Source: Phycicoccus sp. HDW14 (GTDB taxonomy: Bacteria > Actinomycetota > Actinomycetes > Actinomycetales > Dermatophilaceae). Taken from it: a stretch of DNA of 64,000 nt. Position numbers and translations under genes: made by a program. The stretch spans positions 1,302,001-1,366,000 of the forward strand of contig NZ_CP049935.1 of the NCBI RefSeq assembly GCF_011383005.1, written 5' to 3'. This document shows positions 58,907 to 64,000 of this stretch, in pieces. The notes below the pieces were generated by a model, which made no database searches, had not been told where the DNA came from, and saw nothing but the letters and a program-made list of their open reading frames with translations. Positions within the stretch are counted from its first letter, which is position 1; each line of letters opens with the position of its first letter.

Positions 58907-59440
58907 GTCGACGGGTGGGGCGCCGCCCGGAGGCACGCCTCGGGGCCCGCGCATCGGCCCGCCGGGTCGGTCGTGGGCGTCGGCGACGACCTCGGCCACG
59001 ACCGACAGGGCGATCTCGCCGGGCGAGCTGCCACCGATCGACAGGCCGGCCGGCACGTGCAGGCGGTCGAGCTGCTCCTCGTCGAAGCCCTCGGCCCGCA
59101 GCTGCTCGAGGAGGGCGGCGGACCGCCCGCGGCTGGCCATCATCGCGACGTAGCCGACGCCGTCGCGCAGCGCCGCGCGCAGCAGGTCGTAGGCACCCTC
59201 CCCGTCGTGGTTGCACACGACGAGCGCGTCGACGTGGCCGAGGGCGCGGGCCTCCTCGGCGGTCGGCGCCGCGTCGAGCGCGGTGACCGACCACCCGGTG
59301 GCGGTGGCGATCGCCGTGAGGGACTGGGCGATCCGGTTGTCGAAGACGACGACGAGGCGTCCGAGCGGTCCGTCGACCGGGGTCGCGCCGCTGCCGAGGA
59401 CGGGGTCGTGCCGGGTGTCGCCCTCGTCGACTCCGCTCAC
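58904..59440 (-). CDS. XdhC-like Rossmann-domain protein (C-terminal domain only)
   Basis: 178 residues resembling the XdhC_C domain, normally part of the factor that inserts molybdenum cofactor into xanthine dehydrogenase: VVVFDNRIAQSLTAIATATGW, VDALVVCNHDGEGAYDLL, VGYVAMMASRGRSAALLEQL and HVPAGLSIGGSSPGEIALSVV. No xdhA/xdhB nearby. GTG 59440 overlaps the glgA stop, so it is coupled to glycogen synthase. Confidence 0.85.
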   Translation of the reverse strand: MSGVDEGDTRHDPVLGSGATPVDGPLGRLVVVFDNRIAQSLTAIATATGWSVTALDAAPTAEEARALGHVDALVVCNHDGEGAYDLLRAALRDGVGYVAMMASRGRSAALLEQLRAEGFDEEQLDRLHVPAGLSIGGSSPGEIALSVVAEVVADAHDRPGGPMRGPRGVPPGGAPPVD

Positions 59441-60630
59441 CGGCCGAGCACCTGCTGGTAGACCTCCATCGTCCGGTCGCCGATGGTCGCCCACGAGAAC
59501 GACTCGACGGCCCGGGCGCGGCCGGCGACCCCCATCCGCTCGGCGCGCCCGAGGTCGGACACGGCCTCGTTCATCGCGGCGGCGAGGTCGGCGACGAAGC
59601 GGTCCTCGTCGACCGGTGTGCCCGTGCCGTCCTGGACCTGCTCGATGGGCACGAGCCACCCCGTCTCGCCGTCGACGACGACCTCGGGGATGCCGCCGGT
59701 GGCCGTCGCGACGACGGGCAGCTCGCAGGCCATCGCCTCGAGGTTGACGATGCCGAGCGGCTCGTAGACCGACGGGCAGAGGAACACCGACGCGCTGCTG
59801 AGGACGGCGACGACCTGGTCGCGGGGCAGCATCTCGGAGATCCACACCACGCCGTCGCGCTGCTGCTTCAGGCCCGCGACGAGGCCCTCGACCTCGGCCT
59901 TGATCTCGGGGGTGTCGGGTGCGCCGGCGAGCAGGACGAGCTGGACCTCGGGCGGCAGCTCGGCGGCGGCGCGCAGCAGGTACGGCAGCCCCTTCTGCCG
60001 GGTGATCCGGCCGACGAAGACCGCACTGGGACGGTCGGGGTCGATGCCGTGACGGCGGAGCACGTCGGGGTCCTCGTGCTTCTGCCACAGCTGCGAGTCG
60101 ATGCCGTTGTGCACCACCACGACCTTGTCGGGGTCGACCTGCGGGTAGGAGCGCAGGATGTCCTCGCGCATGCCGGCGCTCACGGCGATGACCGCCGCGG
60201 CGCTCTCGTAGGCCGTGCGCTCGACCCAGGACGAGAGCCGGTAGCCGCCGCCGAGCTGCTCGGCCTTCCACGGGCGCATCGGCTCGAGGCTGTGCGCCGA
60301 CAGCACGTGCGGCACCCCCTCGAGCAGGCTGCCCACGAGGCCACCGAAGTTGGCGTACCAGGTGTGCGAGTGGATGACGTCGGCGCCGGCGCACGCGGCG
60401 GCCATCGTCAGGTCGACCCCGAGCGTCGTCAGGGCTGCGTTGGCGCCCTCGAGCTCGGGGAGGTCGGGGTGGCTCGTCGTGCCGTCCTCGTCCCGCGGAC
60501 CCCCGAAGGCGTGGACCCGGACGTCGGAGTCACCGCGGGCCCGCAGTGCCCGGACGAGCTCGGCGACGTGCACCCCCGCCCCGCCGTAGATCGAGGGCGG
60601 GTACTCCTTGGACAGGATGTCGATGCGCAC
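59437..60630 (-). CDS. glgA: Glycogen synthase/maltose-1-phosphate-forming glucosyltransferase (GT4 type)
   Basis: 397 residues, actinobacterial GlgA/GlgM class. Seen: DILSKEYPPSIYGGAGVHVAELVRAL, IHSHTWYANFGGLV, AVFVGRITRQKGLPYLLRA and VYEPLGIVNLEAMACELPVVATATGG, GT4 motifs (EX7E). In M. tuberculosis the orthologue (Rv1212c) forms maltose 1-phosphate from ADP-glucose; assignment between the two activities is uncertain. Divergent from glgC. GTG start, TACGGT seven bases upstream. Confidence 0.93.
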   Translation of the reverse strand: MRIDILSKEYPPSIYGGAGVHVAELVRALRARGDSDVRVHAFGGPRDEDGTTSHPDLPELEGANAALTTLGVDLTMAAACAGADVIHSHTWYANFGGLVGSLLEGVPHVLSAHSLEPMRPWKAEQLGGGYRLSSWVERTAYESAAAVIAVSAGMREDILRSYPQVDPDKVVVVHNGIDSQLWQKHEDPDVLRRHGIDPDRPSAVFVGRITRQKGLPYLLRAAAELPPEVQLVLLAGAPDTPEIKAEVEGLVAGLKQQRDGVVWISEMLPRDQVVAVLSSASVFLCPSVYEPLGIVNLEAMACELPVVATATGGIPEVVVDGETGWLVPIEQVQDGTGTPVDEDRFVADLAAAMNEAVSDLGRAERMGVAGRARAVESFSWATIGDRTMEVYQQVLGR

Positions 60631-60637
60631 GGTTCTG

Positions 60638-60686
60638 ACCGTAGTGGGAACGGGGACTCCCGGCGAGGGCGCCCACCCCATAGGTT
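60638..60686. promoter_or_regulatory. Divergent leaderless promoters of glgA (-) and glgC (+)
   Basis: TACGGT on the minus strand (60638-60643), seven bases before the glgA GTG. TAGGTT on the plus strand (60681-60686), six bases before the glgC ATG. The 62-base gap has no other clear operator. Confidence 0.5.
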
Positions 60687-60692
60687 GTGGGC

Positions 60693-61946
60693 ATGGCGTA
60701 CCGCAGCGGAGGTCCCAAGGTCCTGGCGATCGTTCTGGCCGGCGGTGAGGGCAAACGGCTCATGCCGCTGACCCGCGACCGGGCGAAGCCGGCGGTGCCC
60801 TTCGGGGGCATCTACCGGCTCATCGACTTCGCCCTCTCGAACGTCGTGAACTCCGGCTACCTCAAGGTGGTCGTGCTCACCCAGTACAAGTCGCACAGCC
60901 TCGACCGGCACGTGACGAAGACGTGGCGGATGAGCACGATGCTCGGCAACTACGTCGCGCCCATCCCGGCCCAGCAGCGCATCGACAAGTCCTGGTACAT
61001 GGGCAGCGCCGACGCGATCTTCCAGAGCCTCAACACGATCACCGACGAGCGCCCCGACATCGTCGTCGTCGTCGGCGCCGACCACGTGTACCGGATGGAC
61101 TTCTCGCAGATGGTCGACCAGCACATCGCGAGCGGTGCCGGGGTCACCGTGGCGGCGATCCGCCAGCCGAAGTCGACCTCCGACCAGTTCGGGGTCATCG
61201 ACGTCGAGCCCGACGACCCGAGCCGGATCCGGGCCTTCCTCGAGAAGCCGACCGACCCCGACGGCCTGCCCGACTCCCCCGACGAGATCCTCGCGAGCAT
61301 GGGCAACTACGTGTTCACGGCGGAGGCGCTCATCGACGCCGTCACCTCCGACGCGAGCCTCGAGGGCAGCAAGCACGACATGGGCGGCGACATCGTGCCG
61401 GCCCTCGTCGACCAGGGCGCGGCCTACGTCTACGACTTCAAGAACAACGTCGTGCCCGGTGGCACCGAGCGCGACATGGGCTACTGGCGCGACGTCGGGA
61501 CGATGGACTCCTACTACGACGCCCACATGGACCTCGTCTCGATCCACCCCGTGTTCAACCTCTACAACTACGACTGGCCGATCTACACGACCTACGGGCC
61601 GTACCCGCCGGCCAAGTTCGTCCACGGCGCCAACGGCCGCTTCGGCGAGGCGCTCAACTCGGCGGTCTCCCCCGGCGTCGTCATCTCCGGCGCGCGGGTC
61701 AACGGCTCGGTCGTCTCCCCCGACGTCCACGTGCACAGCTACACCGAGGTCGACGACAGCGTGCTGCTCGACGGCGTGCAGATCGGGCGCAACTGCACCG
61801 TCCGCCGGACGATCATCGACAAGAACGTCGTCGTCCCCGACGGCACCTCGATCGGCATCGACCAGGCGGCCGACCTCGCCCGCGGCTTCTCGGTCACCGA
61901 GTCCGGCATCACCGTCGTCGGCAAGGGCCAGGAGATCACCGGATGA
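60693..61946 (+). CDS. glgC: Glucose-1-phosphate adenylyltransferase GlgC
   Basis: Makes ADP-glucose for glycogen or maltose-1-phosphate synthesis. 417 residues: [62 protein letters not shown] and the C-terminal beta-helix ([20 protein letters not shown]). Its stop overlaps the next gene (ATGA). Confidence 0.97.
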   Translation: MAYRSGGPKVLAIVLAGGEGKRLMPLTRDRAKPAVPFGGIYRLIDFALSNVVNSGYLKVVVLTQYKSHSLDRHVTKTWRMSTMLGNYVAPIPAQQRIDKSWYMGSADAIFQSLNTITDERPDIVVVVGADHVYRMDFSQMVDQHIASGAGVTVAAIRQPKSTSDQFGVIDVEPDDPSRIRAFLEKPTDPDGLPDSPDEILASMGNYVFTAEALIDAVTSDASLEGSKHDMGGDIVPALVDQGAAYVYDFKNNVVPGGTERDMGYWRDVGTMDSYYDAHMDLVSIHPVFNLYNYDWPIYTTYGPYPPAKFVHGANGRFGEALNSAVSPGVVISGARVNGSVVSPDVHVHSYTEVDDSVLLDGVQIGRNCTVRRTIIDKNVVVPDGTSIGIDQAADLARGFSVTESGITVVGKGQEITG

Positions 61947-62769
61947 CGGGGACCGGTCGCGTCCGCATCGGCGCCCAGCTGCAGCCGCAGCACGCCTCGT
62001 ACGCCGACATCCGGCGGGCGTGTGCGGAGCTCGAGGAGGTCGGGGTCGACATCCTCTTCAACTGGGACCACTTCTACCCGCTGCACGGCGAGCCCGACGG
62101 TGCGCACTTCGAGTGCTGGACGATGCTCGGCGCCTGGGCCGAGGCCACCGAGCGCGTCGAGATCGGCGCCCTCGTCACGTGCAACAGCTACCGCAACCCG
62201 CAGCTGCTCGCCGACATGGCCCGCACCGTCGACCACGTCAGCGCCCGCGACGGCGGCGAGGGCCGGCTCATCCTCGGCATCGGATCAGGATGGTTCCAGC
62301 GCGACTACGACGAGTACGGCTACGAGTTCGGCACTGCCGGAGGGCGGCTCGACGCGCTGGCCCGCGACCTCCCGCTCATCGAGGAGCGCTGGGCGAAGCT
62401 GAACCCGGCACCGACGCGGAAGATCCCGGTGCTCATCGGGGCGGCGGCGAGAAGAAGACGCTGCGCATCGTCGCGCAGCACGCGGACATCTGGCACGGCT
62501 TCGGCGACCCCGACACCATCGCCCACAAGCACGCGGTGCTCGACGACTGGTGCGCGCGGCTCGGCCGAGACCCCGGCGAGATCGAGCGCTCCTCCGGGGT
62601 CTCGCCCCGGCCGGGACGCCTCCCCGAGGACGTCGCCGACTACGCGGCCGGGGCCCAGGCCCTGTACGACGTCGGCACGCGACTCTTCACCGTCGGGCTC
62701 AACGGTCCCGACTACGACATCGGTCCGCTGCGCGACCTCGTCGCGTGGCGCGACGCGATGCGCGGCTAA
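61943..62769 (+). CDS. LLM-class F420-dependent oxidoreductase, TIGR03560-like (one-base frameshift)
   Basis: About 275 residues. Begins [69 protein letters not shown]; near 62437 one G is missing from a G run and restoring it gives [22 protein letters not shown]. Typical actinobacterial TIGR03560 features. Coupled to glgC by ATGA; metabolic link unclear. Confidence 0.9.
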
Positions 62770-62772
62770 CCT
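62767..62772 (+). promoter_or_regulatory. -10 box for leaderless serB
   Basis: TAACCT, overlapping the LLM stop and six bases before the serB GTG. Confidence 0.45.
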
Positions 62773-62778
62773 GCGGGA

Positions 62779-64000
62779 GTGCCCTCCCCCGAGTCGCCGC
62801 CGATCGCGCCGCCACCCGACCACGAGGCCCGCACCCTCCTCGTCTCGCTCTCCGGTCCCGACCGCCCCGGGGTGACCAAGGCGGTCTTCGAGGCCGCCTC
62901 CACGGTCGGCGCCGACGTCCTCGACGTCGAGCAGGTCGTCGTCCGCGGCCACCTCGCGCTCTCGGTGCTGCTCGCCCCCGTCCACGACGAGAACGTGCTC
63001 ACCGACCGGCTGACCCGGGCCGGACAGTCGATGGGGATGCACGTCGCCCTCGTCGCCGGGCGTGGCGACAACCGCCCACGGCGCACCGGGCGAGCGGCCG
63101 TCGTCGTCATGGCCGCTCCGCTGGAGACCCGGCACGTCGCTGCCGTCGCGACGGCCGTCGCCGGACACGGGGCCAACATCGACCGCATCCGGCGCCTGTC
63201 GAGGTGGCCGGTCACGACCGTCGAGCTCGACGTGTCCGGTGCCGACGTGCCGGCACTGCGCCGGGACCTCGCGCTCGTCTCGGCGAGCACAGGGTGCGAC
63301 GTCGCGGTGGCCCCGGCCGGGCTCGCCCGACGCGGCGGCCGGCTCGTCGTCATGGACGTCGACTCCACGCTCATCCAGGACGAGGTCATCGAGCTGATCG
63401 CCGAGCACGCGGGAACGGCGGCCGAGGTCGCCGCCGTCACCGAACGGGCGATGCGCGGCGAGCTCGACTTCGCCGAGAGCCTGCACGCGCGGGTCGCGAC
63501 GCTGGCCGGGCTGCCCGTCTCGGTGCTCGACGAGGTGCGGGCGGCCGTGCGGCTCACCCCGGGGGCCCGCACGCTGGTCCGGACCTTGAAGTCGCTCGGG
63601 TTCACCGTCGCGCTGGTCTCCGGCGGGTTCGCCGAGGTGGTCGAGGCGGTGGGCGCCGACCTCGGCGTCGACCACGTGCGCGCCAACCGGCTCGAGGTGG
63701 TCGACGGCGTGCTCACCGGACGGGTCGTCGGCGAGGTGGTCGACCGGGCCGGGAAGGCCGCCGCCCTGCGCGAGTTCGCGGCGCTCGAGGGGCTGCCCCT
63801 CTCCCGCACCGTGGCCATCGGGGACGGGGCGAACGACCTCGACATGCTCGGTGCCGCCGGCCTCGGCGTCGCCTTCAACGCCAAGCCGGTGGTGCGCGAG
63901 CAGGCCGACACCTCGGTCAACGTGCCCTACCTCGACACGGTGCTCTTCCTCCTCGGCGTCAGCCGCGAGGAGATCGAGGACGCCGAGACGGCCGAGCCGG
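62779..64000 (+). CDS. serB: Phosphoserine phosphatase SerB, 3' end missing
   Basis: Removes phosphate from phosphoserine, last step of serine synthesis. About 407 residues visible; the gene runs off the right edge. Two N-terminal ACT-like domains ([43 protein letters not shown]), then HAD motifs [29 protein letters not shown] and [19 protein letters not shown] start at 62779. Confidence 0.95.
   Translation, partial: MPSPESPPIAPPPDHEARTLLVSLSGPDRPGVTKAVFEAASTVGADVLDVEQVVVRGHLALSVLLAPVHDENVLTDRLTRAGQSMGMHVALVAGRGDNRPRRTGRAAVVVMAAPLETRHVAAVATAVAGHGANIDRIRRLSRWPVTTVELDVSGADVPALRRDLALVSASTGCDVAVAPAGLARRGGRLVVMDVDSTLIQDEVIELIAEHAGTAAEVAAVTERAMRGELDFAESLHARVATLAGLPVSVLDEVRAAVRLTPGARTLVRTLKSLGFTVALVSGGFAEVVEAVGADLGVDHVRANRLEVVDGVLTGRVVGEVVDRAGKAAALREFAALEGLPLSRTVAIGDGANDLDMLGAAGLGVAFNAKPVVREQADTSVNVPYLDTVLFLLGVSREEIEDAETAEP

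Overview
This window is a 64-kb piece of a high-GC actinobacterial chromosome. The lineage markers are a complete Pup-proteasome system (arc, dop, pup, prcB, prcA, pafA, with pafB/pafC), mycothiol ligase mshC, three F420-type (LLM) oxidoreductases, Tat genes next to pafBC, a divergent glgA/glgC pair, and gene order that follows the Mycobacterium tuberculosis Rv2092c-Rv2136c region (helY-tatC-tatA-pafC-pafB-pafA-prcA-prcB-pup-dop ... mpa ... trmI, RecB-like, metH, PAC2, mshC, SCO1664/DUF3090/phosphatase, uppP). The very high GC, the DUF222-HNH gene and the gene set suggest Micrococcales, perhaps an Intrasporangiaceae-like organism; that placement is inference. No transposon, prophage, rRNA operon or CRISPR array was seen.

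Layout. 1-6.7 kb: helY (partial), lipid kinase, tatC, tatA, pafC, pafB, DUF3866. 6.7-13 kb: two FKBP isomerases, pafA, prcA, prcB, pup, dop; pup to pafA are chained by 4-nt stop/start overlaps. 13-16.5 kb: a plus-strand block (esterase, prs, DUF3054, Tat-exported wall hydrolase) lying between dop and arc. 16.5-21.3 kb: LLM oxidoreductase, arc, trmI, M50 protease. 21.4-30 kb: metH, a metal P-type ATPase fused to a hemerythrin domain, RecB-like nuclease, HAD hydrolase, PAC2. 30-34.5 kb: a translationally coupled set with a Tes/MJ0619-like radical SAM enzyme, an Lgt paralogue and two small membrane proteins, followed upstream by mshC. 34.5-39 kb: SCO1664-type kinase-like protein, DUF3090, a cobalt ECF transporter (cbiM-PDGLE-cbiQ-cbiO) with a palindromic operator, and the phosphatase that normally sits with DUF3090. 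39-47.5 kb: corA, uppP, LLM, DUF222-HNH, methyltransferase, aldo/keto reductase, DUF5703, M20 peptidase. 47.6-54.6 kb: tRNA-Leu(GAG), Ser/Thr kinase, HipA-like/DUF3037 pair, and a four-part phosphorelay with a molybdopterin-fold lipoprotein. 54.7-64 kb: TrmH methylase, TauE, SPFH/NfeD, ABC ATPase, XdhC-like, glgA/glgC, LLM, serB (partial).

Two window-wide patterns matter. First, about 22 single-base losses, nearly all in G or C runs, break the frames of 18 genes, including pup, prcB, tatC, metH and prs. Every one has the same sign (a missing base), so they are almost certainly sequencing or assembly errors, and the coordinates below span the repaired genes. Second, about 26 genes have a TANNNT -10 box ending only 5-8 nt before the start codon. 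This points to widespread leaderless transcription and fixes many start codons.

The most interesting new biology is the radical SAM (tetraether-synthase-like) plus Lgt-paralogue cassette. Next come the P-type ATPase-hemerythrin fusion, the lipoprotein/hybrid kinase/Hpt/regulator set, and the palindromic operator on the cobalt transporter.
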